From NCBI RefSeq assembly GCF_009758175.1, contig NZ_WRPM01000031.1, positions 1-64,000 of the forward strand: a stretch of 64,000 nucleotides of DNA. The letters are read 5' to 3'. The notes beneath the pieces are model-generated. The model saw nothing but the letters and a program-made list of their open reading frames with translations. It made no database searches and was not told the origin of the DNA. The DNA comes from Nesterenkonia alkaliphila (lineage in GTDB: Bacteria > Actinomycetota > Actinomycetes > Actinomycetales > Micrococcaceae). Below are positions 41,525-51,144 of this stretch, one piece after another (the first letter of the stretch is position 1; every line of letters starts with the position of its first letter). The position numbers and the translations under genes were made by a program.

Positions 41525-43849
41525 CTACGGCGTGGGGTCGTCCAAGCGGCGCTCTTCGATCAGCACGCCGTCCAGGATCCTCTCGATCGCCTTGCGGCCG
41601 AAGACACCGGAGTACTCCAGATCAGCATCGTCCTCACTGGGCACATCCTCGGCTTCCCCCGCTGGGGTGGGGGTGGGGGCCTCCGCCCAGTCCGGGGGCG
41701 GCGAGGAGTCAAATGCCTCCGCCTCCCCGCCGGGTTCATTCCAGGCCGGTGCGGCAGGCTTGCGCGAGGCCAGGCGGCTGCGCAGCTCAGCACCGGGTCC
41801 CTGAGCAGGGGGCGTGGTCTCAGCAGCCGACAACGTTTCCGGGCTGGGCGCGGAGGCGATGGGCGAGGAACTCTGGGTGCTGCGGCGGGCGAAGGCCGGG
41901 ACCACCGGCTTCTCCGGGACCTTCCGCTCAGCAGGTGGTGCATGCTGTGCGGGCTCCTCCGGAGGCCGTGAGCGCGGGGTGTAGCCGGGCTCCGCCGGCG
42001 GGAGGTCCGGCGGTTCATCGGTAGGCGGAACCCAGCCATCGTCGGGGGGCTGCGGCACCGGATTGGCCTGAGGCGCGGCCGGAGCGTCAGCCTGGCTCCG
42101 GCCCTCAGCTTTTGGGGGCGGTCCACCGCCTGGAGGCTGGACGGGATCTCCTCCGCCGGACTGCCCATCCAGGTTCAGCTGCACATGGATTCCAGCCACC
42201 TCGTGGACGGATTCCGTCAGTGCCTGTTCCCCGCCACGGTTGCTGAAGGTGTTCCGTGCACCTTCATTGCTGAAGCTCAGCGCCAGGGTCTGCCCGTCGA
42301 ATCCGGCCACCTGCACATTGGACTTGAACAGCATCCACAGCACACGGGAACGGGACTTCATCGCCTCCACCACATCCGGCCAGGCCTGCTGCATCCGCTG
42401 GGTGGCGTCCCCGCCGCCCGCCGGCACAGCGGACTGCGGTGGCTGAGCCGGCGCCGCGGAAGCAGCAGCCGGCTCCTGGGGCTGCTCCTCCGGTGGCGCA
42501 GTATCCCGCTCAGTCGGGGCGGTGTCGACCCCCGGGGCCGCCCAGCGTTCAGCCGGGCTCTGCTGGGACCGGGCGGGGGCAGGCTCAGGCTGCTGGGGCG
42601 CGGCAGGCGCGGCGGGCGTCGTCGTGCTCTGCTGCGGGTGCCCGCTGACCGGGGCCTCACCGGGGGGAGTGGTGCCGGCACCGGAGGTGAAGTCCATGCG
42701 CCGTTCCAGGCGCTCCAGGCGGGCGGCGAGGCTGGCCTGGCCGGATTCGGCGTGCGGCAGCAGCAGCCGCGCCATCAGCAGTTCCAGGTGCAGCCGCGGG
42801 CTGGTGGCACCGACCATCTCGGTCAGCGCGGTGGCGGTGATATCTGCCGCCCGGGACAGCTCAGCCGCGCCGATGTGCCCGGCCTGGGTCTGCATCACCC
42901 GGATCTGGTCCTCGGGGACCCCGCGCAGGATGGCCTGCGGGGAATCGGGCACCGACTTCACGATGATCAGATCCCGCAGCCGCTCCAGCAGGTCCTCCAC
43001 AAACCGGCGGGGGTCCTGGCCGGACTGCACCACCTGGTCCACCACAGAGAAGGCCTTGGCTCCGTCCAGGGCGGCCACTGCGTCCACCACCTGGTCCAGC
43101 AGGGCCGCATGGGTGAAGCCCAGCAGCGCCACCGCCCGGTCGTAGTCCAGCCCGGCCTCATCGGCACCGGCGATCAGCTGATCCAGCACGCTGAGCGTGT
43201 CGCGCACCGAGCCGCCGCCGGCGCGCAGCACCAGCTGCAGCACCCCGGGGGCCACCTGCACGCCCTCGGCGGAGCAGAGCCGCTCCAGATACTCCAGCAG
43301 CGGTTCCGGGGGCACCAGTCGGAACGGGTAGTGGTGGGTGCGGGAGCGGATGGTGCCGATCACCTTATCCGGCTCCGTGGTGGCGAAGATGAACTTGATG
43401 TGCTCCGGGGGCTCCTCCACGATCTTCAGCAGCGCATTGAACCCGGCTGCGGTGACCATATGGGCCTCATCGATGATGAAAATCTTGTACCGGTCGCGCA
43501 CCGGGGCGAAGGTGGCGCGCTCGCGCAGATCACGGGCGTCATCCACACCGCCGTGGCTGGCGGCGTCGATCTCAATGACGTCCAGGGAGCCGGGGCCCCC
43601 GGTGGCCAGCTCGCGGCAGGACTCGCACTGCCCGCAGGGGTTGCCGGTGGGGCCCGCCGAGCAGTTCAGGCAGCGGGCCAGAATGCGCGCAGAGGTGGTC
43701 TTGCCGCAGCCGCGCGGCCCGGAGAACAGGTAGGCATGGGAGACCGCATCTTTGCCCAAAGCGGTGACCAGCGGCCCGGTGACATGCTCCTGCCCGATCA
43801 CATCGGCGAAGGTATCGGGCCGGTAGCGTCGGTACAGTGCGGTGGTCAC
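41525..43849 (-). CDS. dnaX: DNA polymerase III subunits gamma and tau
   Basis: A 774-residue clamp-loader ATPase. Walker A is GPRGCGKTTSARILARCL (about residues 44-61). The four-Cys zinc module is CLNCSAGPTGNPCGQCESC, the Walker B region is IIDEAHMVTAAGFNALLK, and the sensor is FATTEPDKV. The last 400 residues are Pro/Ala/Glu-rich with a small tau-like domain. No polyA or polyT frameshift site for gamma was noticed. It appears leaderless: TAAGGT, seven bases, then GTG. Confidence 0.95.
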   Translation of the reverse strand: MTTALYRRYRPDTFADVIGQEHVTGPLVTALGKDAVSHAYLFSGPRGCGKTTSARILARCLNCSAGPTGNPCGQCESCRELATGGPGSLDVIEIDAASHGGVDDARDLRERATFAPVRDRYKIFIIDEAHMVTAAGFNALLKIVEEPPEHIKFIFATTEPDKVIGTIRSRTHHYPFRLVPPEPLLEYLERLCSAEGVQVAPGVLQLVLRAGGGSVRDTLSVLDQLIAGADEAGLDYDRAVALLGFTHAALLDQVVDAVAALDGAKAFSVVDQVVQSGQDPRRFVEDLLERLRDLIIVKSVPDSPQAILRGVPEDQIRVMQTQAGHIGAAELSRAADITATALTEMVGATSPRLHLELLMARLLLPHAESGQASLAARLERLERRMDFTSGAGTTPPGEAPVSGHPQQSTTTPAAPAAPQQPEPAPARSQQSPAERWAAPGVDTAPTERDTAPPEEQPQEPAAASAAPAQPPQSAVPAGGGDATQRMQQAWPDVVEAMKSRSRVLWMLFKSNVQVAGFDGQTLALSFSNEGARNTFSNRGGEQALTESVHEVAGIHVQLNLDGQSGGGDPVQPPGGGPPPKAEGRSQADAPAAPQANPVPQPPDDGWVPPTDEPPDLPPAEPGYTPRSRPPEEPAQHAPPAERKVPEKPVVPAFARRSTQSSSPIASAPSPETLSAAETTPPAQGPGAELRSRLASRKPAAPAWNEPGGEAEAFDSSPPPDWAEAPTPTPAGEAEDVPSEDDADLEYSGVFGRKAIERILDGVLIEERRLDDPTP

Positions 43850-43877
43850 GGATACGACCTTACCGCGTGGTCCGGCT

Positions 43878-45323
43878 TCAGGCCGAGCGGCGCAGATCCG
43901 CCGCGGGCTGAAGCCGGGGTGCGCTGAATTCGCCTGGCCGGTGGTGGCGGCAGAACCCGCCCTCCGGGACCTGCTGAAGGTAGGCGGCCATCTGGGTCAG
44001 CTCAGCGGCGGAGAACTCCTCCGGGCGGCGCCGGCGAGGAGCCTCCCGGACGGCCGGCTCACTGGGTGCCACCTCGATCCCGAACAGGGTCTCCAAGGCA
44101 GCGATGTACTCCTCGCCGCGGCCCTCAGCGGCCAGCTCACGGGCCCGTACGGTGGGGGTGTGCAGCAGCTTGCGCACGATCCGGCGCAGCCCGAACTCCA
44201 CCTCCTCCGCGGCGGCAGTGCAGCCGTGCTGCCTGCGGACCTTCTCCATCTCCTCGTCCATGAGCGAATGCACATGTTTGCGCAGCGTCACGATCGCATC
44301 ATCGGCGGAGCGCTGGGCCCGCTCGGCCAGGTACTGCTGGACCGAATCGTCCACCACGGCGCGGGCCTGCTCCAGGGAGGCGGAGGCCTCCTCCGGGGCG
44401 GCGATCTTCACCGACTCCAGGGTGATCAGATCCACACCGGGCAGATCGGCCACCTCTGGGGCAAAGTCGTGGGAGAGCGCTAGGTCGATCACGGCCAGCG
44501 GGCGCTCGCGGTTCTCGATCCCGGCCAGGGAGCGGATCTCCCCGGCAGTGATCTGGCGGTTCCCGCCCGAGCAGCCGATGATCAGGTCTGCCTGGCTGAA
44601 GGCCTCCGCCAGTTGGTCCATCCGCAGCGGGCGGGCCCCGCCGCCGCGCTCGGCCACGAACTGCTCGGCCCGCCCGGAGCCGGAGAACACTGCGATATCC
44701 GGCACTCCGCGCTCGCTGAGCTGGGCCAGTGCGGTCCCGGCATAGGCGCCGGTGCCGATCAGCACCACCTTGGCCTGCCGGTAGAAGGCCGGCCCGTGAC
44801 CGCGCATATCCCCCGTGATGTCCAAGGCCACTGAGACGATGGACCGGCCCCGCGCACCCAGTGCAGTCTTGGCCCCGACGTCCTTGGCAGCCCGGGTGGC
44901 GGATTCGAAGAGTTTGGTCAGTGATCCCGAGACGGTGCCTGCCGCCTGCGCCTCAGCCAGCGAACGCCGCACCTGCCCGGCGATCTCGCGCTCGCCGACC
45001 ACTGCCGAGTCCAACCCGGCCCCCACCTCAAAAAGGTGACGGGCGGCGTCGTCGTCAATGAATGTCTTGAACGAGGCGGCCACAGTCTCAGGGTCCAGAC
45101 CCGAGGACTCAGCCACCGCATCCAGCAGCTGTTGCCGGCTTGCCTCCAGCTCCTCCGGGGTATCGGAGGCGGTCTCAGCGTAGATCTCCAGGCGGTTGCA
45201 GGTAGCCAGTGTCACGGCAGGCAGATCAACAGAAGCGGCGACATCGGCCGCTCCTGAGGAGAGTGTTCCGACGGTCTCGAGGTCGAGGTCGGAGTGGGTT
45301 GCGACAAGTGAAAAGAGAACCAC
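43878..45323 (-). CDS. hemA: Glutamyl-tRNA reductase
   Basis: A 481-residue enzyme. The catalytic Cys is in TLATCNRLEIYA (about residue 42). AVVGEREIAGQVRRSLAEAQ forms the substrate site, and VVLIGTGAYAGTALAQL the NADPH domain. A C-terminal helical dimerisation region and an extra Arg/Glu-rich tail of about 60 residues complete it. It makes glutamate-1-semialdehyde, the substrate of the hemL product. It diverges from hemE. The IDDDAARH segment encodes a copy of the iterated 11-mer (45045-45055). Confidence 0.93.
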   Translation of the reverse strand: MVLFSLVATHSDLDLETVGTLSSGAADVAASVDLPAVTLATCNRLEIYAETASDTPEELEASRQQLLDAVAESSGLDPETVAASFKTFIDDDAARHLFEVGAGLDSAVVGEREIAGQVRRSLAEAQAAGTVSGSLTKLFESATRAAKDVGAKTALGARGRSIVSVALDITGDMRGHGPAFYRQAKVVLIGTGAYAGTALAQLSERGVPDIAVFSGSGRAEQFVAERGGGARPLRMDQLAEAFSQADLIIGCSGGNRQITAGEIRSLAGIENRERPLAVIDLALSHDFAPEVADLPGVDLITLESVKIAAPEEASASLEQARAVVDDSVQQYLAERAQRSADDAIVTLRKHVHSLMDEEMEKVRRQHGCTAAAEEVEFGLRRIVRKLLHTPTVRARELAAEGRGEEYIAALETLFGIEVAPSEPAVREAPRRRRPEEFSAAELTQMAAYLQQVPEGGFCRHHRPGEFSAPRLQPAADLRRSA

Positions 45324-45468
45324 GGCGCACTTATTCTACAGCCCGTCGAAGCAGTGCTGGTCCCGGCGGCGGGGAAACCCCGCTCACCTCTCGGCCGGCT
45401 TACTCTGGCCTTCGCACCTAAAATCGCTGCATCGCTTCGCTTGCAGCTCACCTGGCAGAATGAACCGC
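45324..45468. promoter_or_regulatory. Divergent hemA/hemE promoter region
   Basis: 145 bp between two divergent haem genes. Toward hemA, TAGAAT (minus strand, 45333-45338) lies 9 nt before the GTG. Toward hemE, CAGAAT (45456-45461) lies 7 nt before the ATG. A small hairpin GCGGGG-AAA-CCCCGC is at 45369-45383. No longer palindrome was seen. Confidence 0.5.
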
Positions 45469-46647
45469 ATGACGACGACGCCGCCTGCTGCCCTGCCTGC
45501 CGACCATCCCTTGGTTGCCGGGCTCACCGCCGATGCCCCGCTGCTGAACCAGTACCGGGGTGGCCGGGACGCCGCGGGCAGAACCGCTCAGCCGGCCCGG
45601 CGGCCGGTGTGGTTTATGCGCCAGGCCGGGCGTTCGCTGCCGGAGTACCGGAAGCTGCGCGAAGGCACCTCCATGCTCGACAGCTGCCTGAATCCGGAGA
45701 TGGCCGCCGAGATCACCCTGCAGCCGGTGCGCCGGCATGATGTGGATGCCGCGATCTTCTTCTCTGACATCGTGATCCCGCTGCGCCTGGCCGGTGTGGG
45801 TGTGGAGATCAAGCCCGGTGTGGGCCCGGTGTTGGACTCCCCGGTGCGCACCCTGGCCGATGTGCGGGCCCTGCCTGAGATCGATGAATCCGCCTTCGCC
45901 CCGATCGTTGAGGCGGTGCAGCGGACTACCGCCGGGCTGGCCGAACTCTCGGCGGAGGCAGGCCGGGACTGGACCACTCCGCTGATCGGGTTCGCCGGAG
46001 CCCCGTTCACCCTGGCGGCCTACATGGTGGAGGGCAGGCCCTCCAAGGACCACCTGGCGGTGCGCGCCATGATGAAGGCTCAGACCGAGACCTGGAACGA
46101 GCTGGCTGCCTGGGCCGCGCGGGCCTCCGGTGCCTTCATGCGGGCCCAAGTGCTGGCCGGAGCCTCCGCCGCCCAGCTGTTCGACTCCTGGGCCGGATCG
46201 CTGAGCCGGGCTGACTATCTCGACTATGTGGCACCTTTCTCCCAGGCCGCGCTGAGCCATGTGGCCGATCTCAAGGTGCCGCTGATCCACTTCGGCACCG
46301 GCACCGGCCAGTTCCTGGATGCCATGCGCGCTGCGGTGGAGGCCGCCCTGCCGGATCCTGCCGCCGGCCACCCGGTGCTGGGCGTGGACTACCGGCTGAA
46401 CCTGCGCGAGGTGGCCGAGTCGCTTGGGAAGGGTGCCAACGGGCGGAACACTCCGCTGCAGGGCAATATCGACCCAGCACTGCTGTTCGGGGACTGGGCC
46501 ACTTTGGAGGCCCATGTTCGGCAGGTGGTGGCCGAGGGTGGCGCCGCCGGCGGCCATGTGGTCAACCTGGGCCATGGAGTGCCCCCGGACACTGATCCGA
46601 GCGTGCTCACCCGCGTGGTGGAGCTGATCCACTCGATCCACCCGTGA
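45469..46647 (+). CDS. hemE: Uroporphyrinogen decarboxylase
   Basis: A 392-residue enzyme. RRPVWFMRQAGRSLPEYRKL is the N-terminal signature and FFSDIVIPLRLAGVG follows. FAGAPFTLAAYMVEG is the second signature, and LGVDYRLNLREVAESLG, LQGNIDPALLFG and VNLGHGVPPDTDP complete the family set. It yields coproporphyrinogen III. I use the ATG at 45469, seven bases after CAGAAT; the ATG three codons earlier overlaps that box. The ORF begins with three consecutive ACG Thr codons forming the iterated 11-mer. Confidence 0.93.
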   Translation: MTTTPPAALPADHPLVAGLTADAPLLNQYRGGRDAAGRTAQPARRPVWFMRQAGRSLPEYRKLREGTSMLDSCLNPEMAAEITLQPVRRHDVDAAIFFSDIVIPLRLAGVGVEIKPGVGPVLDSPVRTLADVRALPEIDESAFAPIVEAVQRTTAGLAELSAEAGRDWTTPLIGFAGAPFTLAAYMVEGRPSKDHLAVRAMMKAQTETWNELAAWAARASGAFMRAQVLAGASAAQLFDSWAGSLSRADYLDYVAPFSQAALSHVADLKVPLIHFGTGTGQFLDAMRAAVEAALPDPAAGHPVLGVDYRLNLREVAESLGKGANGRNTPLQGNIDPALLFGDWATLEAHVRQVVAEGGAAGGHVVNLGHGVPPDTDPSVLTRVVELIHSIHP

Positions 46648-46672
46648 TTCCCACTGAGGCGGGAGCGAAGCG

Positions 46673-48079
46673 ATGACGCCGACTTCAGGTGCGAAGGCCG
46701 CGGCCCCGGCGACTTACGCTGTAGTCGGCGGCGGAATCGCCGGGCTGACCGCGGCCTGGGAGCTGGCCTGCGCCGGAGCGCAGGTGGAGCTCTACGAGGC
46801 CTCCGAGCGGCTCGGCGGAGCCCTGGCCCCGCTGCAGCTCGGCGGGGTGCGGGTCGATGCAGGAGCCGAGGCCTTCGCCACCCGGACTCCCGCAGTCCGC
46901 GAGTTCCTGGACGAGCTGGGGCTCGCCGATCGGATCGTCTCGCCGAACCCCGCCGGAGCCTGGCTGCAGCTGCCGGGGCTGGCCGCACCACTGCCTGCCA
47001 CCGGCATCCTCGGCATACCCGGTGATCCCACAGCCGGCGAGGTCGCGCGCCTGCTGGGGACTGCCGATGCCGCCCGCGCCGCCGAGGACCTTACCGCGGC
47101 GATGACCTGGACTGCGCAGCAGAGCCCGAGCCTGGGTGAGGTGGTGGTCGACCGGATGGGGCCGGCGGTGGTGGAGAAGCTGGTCGCGCCGATCACCTCC
47201 GGGGTGCACTCCGCAGACCCGCACCAGCTGCCGATGAGCACCGCGCATCCGCGGCTCTATCAGGCCATGCTTGAGCACGGGTCGCTGGCCCGGGCAGTGG
47301 CCGCCCTGCGCGCCGCGGCCCCCGCCGGATCATCAGTGCAATCGTTGCGGGGCGGGATGAACACCCTGATCAGTGCCCTGGAGGAGCAGCTGAGGCAGCT
47401 CGGGGTCCGCATCCGCCTGAACACCCCCGTAGCCACTGGCCCGCCCCCGTGGCTGCTACAGGATCTTCAGGGCAGGGAGTACAGCGCCGTCATCCTCGCC
47501 GCAGGTGCCCAACAGGCGGCCCAGTTGCTGGGGAGCCCCGGAGACGGTCCGGCCGGCGTGGCCCTGGTGACCCTGCTGGTGCACGCACCGGAGCTTGACG
47601 CCCACCCGCGCGGCACCGGGATGCTGGTGGCCCCCAGCGTGGCCGGCATCGGGGCCAAGGCAATGACGCATATCTCTGCCAAATGGGCCTGGGCAGCGCA
47701 GTCCCTGGAGGCCCAGCTGGGTCCCGGCCACCATCTGGTGCGGCTCTCCTACGGGCGTACCGGGGACCACGGCGCCGCCCTGGGCTTCCACTCCACCGAG
47801 GAGGCTCTCTACCGAGCCGCCCTGGCAGACCTCCCGCAGCTCACCGGCACCGCAGTCACCCCCGAGCAGGTGCTGGACCACACTGTGGTCCGCTGGCGGC
47901 GCGGCGGCATCAGCCCGCAGGCCCAGGGGCTCCAGGAGAGGCTGAAGGCCCAAGCCGAGCGTGGCGGCCCCGAGATCGCGGCCGTGGGGGAGAGCTTCGC
48001 GGGCACCGGCTTGGCCCAGGTGATCCCGCACGCCCGCCAGGCCGCCCGGCACCTGCTGGGGCAGGGGCGCGCCGCCTAG
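46673..48079 (+). CDS. cgoX: Coproporphyrinogen III oxidase, HemY/CgoX type
   Basis: A 468-residue FAD oxidase. The FAD motif is VVGGGIAGLTAAWELACAGA followed by QVELYEASERLGG. VRVDAGAEAFATRTPAV is the substrate-side motif, and a C-terminal VAAVGESFAGTGLAQVI region closes the FAD site. In Gram-positive bacteria this enzyme makes coproporphyrin III. GGGAG precedes the ATG. The order after hemE, followed by chdC and cpfC, is that of the coproporphyrin-dependent haem pathway. Confidence 0.92.
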   Translation: MTPTSGAKAAAPATYAVVGGGIAGLTAAWELACAGAQVELYEASERLGGALAPLQLGGVRVDAGAEAFATRTPAVREFLDELGLADRIVSPNPAGAWLQLPGLAAPLPATGILGIPGDPTAGEVARLLGTADAARAAEDLTAAMTWTAQQSPSLGEVVVDRMGPAVVEKLVAPITSGVHSADPHQLPMSTAHPRLYQAMLEHGSLARAVAALRAAAPAGSSVQSLRGGMNTLISALEEQLRQLGVRIRLNTPVATGPPPWLLQDLQGREYSAVILAAGAQQAAQLLGSPGDGPAGVALVTLLVHAPELDAHPRGTGMLVAPSVAGIGAKAMTHISAKWAWAAQSLEAQLGPGHHLVRLSYGRTGDHGAALGFHSTEEALYRAALADLPQLTGTAVTPEQVLDHTVVRWRRGGISPQAQGLQERLKAQAERGGPEIAAVGESFAGTGLAQVIPHARQAARHLLGQGRAA

Positions 48080-48096
48080 CCCGGCGTCGTCGTGAT

Positions 48097-48138
48097 TTCT
48101 ACGTCACGTAGAAGAACTGCGCTGACCCGCGCTAAGCT
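48097..48138 (+). promoter_or_regulatory. Palindromic operator and leaderless promoter of chdC
   Basis: TTCTACGT-C-ACGTAGAA (48097-48113) is a perfect inverted repeat with 8-bp arms. It covers the expected -35 zone of the TAAGCT -10 (48133-48138), which is followed by seven bases and the ATG. A copy of the iterated 11-mer lies four bases upstream of the palindrome (48083-48093). Confidence 0.65.
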
Positions 48139-48145
48139 GGGACCC

Positions 48146-48919
48146 ATGAGCTATGGCCGCAACCCTGTGCGCAGCCCTGAAGAGGTCAATGCCTCCGGCA
48201 AGGACTGGTTCACTCTGTTCACCGTGTTCAAACGAACCCAGCAGCAAATGGCCGGCAGCATCTACCCCCGCGGCGGAGCCCCCGAGGGGCGCAAGGCGGA
48301 GAAGATCGCCACCGAGTTCGACGAGGCTGTGTCCACCCTGGCCGGCGGCGGCCTGGGAGCCGACGAGGGCGCCGTGGTACTCCGCGGCGCCTATGACGTC
48401 TCAGCGATGCGGGCTGATGCCGACATCATGCTGTGGCTGACCGGCCACCGGGCCGAGAGCCTGCAGGCCGCGCTGCGCAGGTTGCACCGCACCGAGCTGC
48501 TGAACACCACTGAGATCGCCTTCTCCGCAATGGGTGTCCACCGGACCGCCGAGTTCGCCCGCGGTCATGTTCCAGCCTTCAGCCGCGGCGTGGAGGCCGA
48601 GGACTGGCTGGTGGTCTACCCCTTCAACCGCAGTTACGACTGGTACCTGATGGACCCGGCCGAGCGCGGCAGAATGCTGCGTGAGCACGGGATGCTGGGC
48701 CAGGAGTTCCCCTCAGTGCTGGCCAACACCACCTCCGCCTTCGCACTCAACGACTGGGAGTGGCTGCTGGCCCTGGAGGCCCCGCAGCTGACCGACTTGG
48801 TGGACATGATGCGCAAGCTGCGTGAGTCGGAGACCCGCTACCACGTACGGGATGAGACCCCGTTCTACACCGGACGCCGCCTGCCCCGCACCGACGATAT
48901 CCTCGAGGTTCTAGCCTGA
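48146..48919 (+). CDS. chdC: Coproheme decarboxylase ChdC (HemQ)
   Basis: A 257-residue chlorite-dismutase-fold protein. LRGAYDVSAMRADADIMLWL is the family motif; PFNRSYDWYLM and RGRMLREHGMLGQEF carry the haem-side residues. It decarboxylates iron-coproporphyrin III to haem b. The ATG at 48146 is seven bases after TAAGCT, so it is probably leaderless; the longer open frame through 48092 crosses the promoter. It has its own palindrome-controlled promoter although it lies inside the haem cluster. Confidence 0.93.
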   Translation: MSYGRNPVRSPEEVNASGKDWFTLFTVFKRTQQQMAGSIYPRGGAPEGRKAEKIATEFDEAVSTLAGGGLGADEGAVVLRGAYDVSAMRADADIMLWLTGHRAESLQAALRRLHRTELLNTTEIAFSAMGVHRTAEFARGHVPAFSRGVEAEDWLVVYPFNRSYDWYLMDPAERGRMLREHGMLGQEFPSVLANTTSAFALNDWEWLLALEAPQLTDLVDMMRKLRESETRYHVRDETPFYTGRRLPRTDDILEVLA

Positions 48920-48921
48920 CC

Positions 48922-50088
48922 ATGACTGACACCTTTTCCCCTGTCGCCACAGATAACGACGACGCCCGCACTGCCTCGGTGCCCCAGCAGCCGGCTGAGG
49001 GTGAGCTCCGGCCCTATACTGCGATCCTGCTGGCCAGCTTCGGCGGGCCCGAGGGCCAGGACCATGTGATCCCGTTCCTGCGCAATGTCACCCGCGGCAA
49101 GGGCATCCCGGATGAGCGGCTGGAGGAGGTGGCCACCCACTACCGGGCCAATGACGGAGTCAGCCCGATCAACCAGCAGAATCGCGACCTGATCGCCGCC
49201 CTGGAGACTGAGTTGGCCGGCCGGGAGATCGATCTTCCCATCTACTGGGGCAACCGGAACTGGGACCCCTACTTCGCTGACGCCTTCAAGCAGCTGGCCG
49301 CGGACGGGCATCAGGATGTGCTGGTGCTGGTGACCTCGGCCTATGCCGGCTACTCCAGCAATGACCAGTACCTGGAGGACTTCGAGCGGACCCTGGCGGA
49401 GACCGGGCTGAAGGGCCAGCTGAACCTGGTCAAGGTCCGCCAGTTCTTCTACGACAAAGCCTTCACCCGGCCCAATGAGGAGTTTCTGGCCGCCGGGGTC
49501 CAGGATGTGAGGTCCCAGCTGGCTGGAGCCGGTAGGCCTGACGGGAAGATCAAGGTGCTCTTCGTCACCCATTCCATCCCTACTGCGGTGGCCCAGCGCC
49601 AGGGTCCGGCCCGGATCAAGGAGCTATTCGGCACCGATGTCTACACCGCCCAGCACCAGGCGATCGCTGACTACCTGATGGGGGCAGTGGCTGAGGCCGA
49701 GGGCATCGACTACCAGGTGGTCTTCCAGTCCCGTTCCGGCAGCCCGGAGACCCCGTGGCTGGAGCCGGATATCAATGACCAGATCGAGGAGGATGCGGCA
49801 GCCGGGTATGCCGGCGTCGTCGTGATGCCCTTCGGGTTCATCTCCGATCATATGGAGGTCATCTGGGACCTCGACACCGAGGCCAAGGAAACTGCCCAGG
49901 AGCAGGGACTGGCCTTCCACCGGGCGCCCACCGTGGGCACCCACCCGGAGTTCATCTCCGGACTGGTGGACATCATGGGCGAGTACATCGCCGGTGAGGG
50001 CGGGCAGCCGCTGGCCAGCGGTGAGCAGACCGTGCCCGGGGACTGGTCAGACCTGACCACCGAGGGCGGCTGGGACACTCCGCTCTGA
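48922..50088 (+). CDS. cpfC: Coproporphyrin ferrochelatase
   Basis: A 388-residue ferrochelatase (hemH type). AILLASFGGPEGQDHVIPFL opens the domain and VLFVTHSIPTAV contains the metal-site His. FQSRSGSPETPWLEPDI and VVMPFGFISDHMEVIWDLD complete the active site. It inserts iron into coproporphyrin III. About 25 polar N-terminal residues precede the domain and encode a copy of the iterated 11-mer (DNDDA). It starts two bases after the chdC stop and overlaps hemC by one base. Confidence 0.93.
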   Translation: MTDTFSPVATDNDDARTASVPQQPAEGELRPYTAILLASFGGPEGQDHVIPFLRNVTRGKGIPDERLEEVATHYRANDGVSPINQQNRDLIAALETELAGREIDLPIYWGNRNWDPYFADAFKQLAADGHQDVLVLVTSAYAGYSSNDQYLEDFERTLAETGLKGQLNLVKVRQFFYDKAFTRPNEEFLAAGVQDVRSQLAGAGRPDGKIKVLFVTHSIPTAVAQRQGPARIKELFGTDVYTAQHQAIADYLMGAVAEAEGIDYQVVFQSRSGSPETPWLEPDINDQIEEDAAAGYAGVVVMPFGFISDHMEVIWDLDTEAKETAQEQGLAFHRAPTVGTHPEFISGLVDIMGEYIAGEGGQPLASGEQTVPGDWSDLTTEGGWDTPL

Positions 50089-51113
50089 TGGCTGAGACCT
50101 TCCGCGTGGGCACCCGCGGCTCCAAGCTGGCACTGACCCAGACCCGCACTGTGGCGGAGGCTCTGGCTGATCTGGCGGGCCTGGAGGCACAGCTGGTGAC
50201 CATCAAGTCGGAGGGTGACGTGCTCACCGGGCCGCTGAGCCAGCTCGGCGGGACCGGGGTCTTCGCTGCAGCCCTGCGTCACGCGCTGTTCGAGGACCAG
50301 GTGGATGTGGCAGTGCACTCGTTGAAGGACCTGCCGGCCAAGGATCTTCAGGGGCTGAGCATCGCCGCGGTGCCGGTGCGCGCCGATGTGCGCGATGCGC
50401 TCTGTTCTGCGGATGAGCTGACCCTGGAGGAGCTGCCTGAGGGCGCCAAGGTGGGGACCGGCTCGCCACGCCGGGCGGCCCAGCTGCTGGTGGCCCGCCC
50501 CGATCTTCAGATTGTGGATATCCGCGGCAATGTGGGCACCCGCCTGGCCCGGGTGCGGGGGCGTGAGGAGCTGGCGGAGGCTTCCAGCCAAGCCCCCGAC
50601 GCCGCCCGCGGCGACTTGGATGCGGTGGTGCTCGCCGGTGCCGGGCTGGCCAGGCTGGGGCTGGATGACCAGATCTCCGAGCTGCTGCCACCTGAGGTGA
50701 TGCTGCCGGCACCTGGTCAGGGTGCCCTGGCCGTGGAGGTCCGCGAGGCGGATGCCTCGCTGGGCCAGCCGCTGGGGATCGGCCTGGCCCAGCTGGAGGA
50801 TATCGACTCCCGCCTGGAGGTCACCGCCGAACGCGCGCTGCTGGCTCGGCTGGAAGCCGGCTGCGCAGCCCCGATCGGAGCTCTGGCACGGTGCACAGCG
50901 GAGCCCGACGGGGGAGTGATGCTGCGTCTGGATGCCGTAGTGGTGGCTCCCGACGGTTCGGACGCCCAGCGCGCCGGGGCCGAGATCACCCTGGAGGCCG
51001 GTGCGGAGCGTTCCTCGGGCATCGAACAGTCCGCCACCCTCGGCACCCAGGTCGCAGAAACCCTGCTGGACGAGGACACCGGCCTGCTGAAGCATGTCAC
51101 CGGCACGCACTGA
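50088..51113 (+). CDS. hemC: Hydroxymethylbilane synthase
   Basis: A 341-residue porphobilinogen deaminase. FRVGTRGSKLALTQTRTVAE is the start motif, and VAVHSLKDLPAKDLQGL the substrate-site region. GTGSPRRAAQLL and DIRGNVGTRLARV follow. The dipyrromethane-attachment Cys is in LEAGCAAPIGALA. It starts on the last base of the cpfC stop. In most relatives hemD would follow directly; here about 2.8 kb of accessory genes intervenes. Confidence 0.94.
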   Translation: MAETFRVGTRGSKLALTQTRTVAEALADLAGLEAQLVTIKSEGDVLTGPLSQLGGTGVFAAALRHALFEDQVDVAVHSLKDLPAKDLQGLSIAAVPVRADVRDALCSADELTLEELPEGAKVGTGSPRRAAQLLVARPDLQIVDIRGNVGTRLARVRGREELAEASSQAPDAARGDLDAVVLAGAGLARLGLDDQISELLPPEVMLPAPGQGALAVEVREADASLGQPLGIGLAQLEDIDSRLEVTAERALLARLEAGCAAPIGALARCTAEPDGGVMLRLDAVVVAPDGSDAQRAGAEITLEAGAERSSGIEQSATLGTQVAETLLDEDTGLLKHVTGTH

Positions 51114-51144
51114 GCGGCCGTCTTCGATCTCCGAGCCTGTTCAT

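Noticed and set aside
43850-43877. Possible 4.5S RNA gene (ffs) upstream of dnaX
   Set aside because: The gap between hemA and dnaX is 28 bp, too short for the RNA.
45369-45383. GCGGGG-AAA-CCCCGC hairpin as a hemA/hemE regulatory element
   Set aside because: The stem is only 6 bp in GC-rich DNA, where such pairs arise often by chance.
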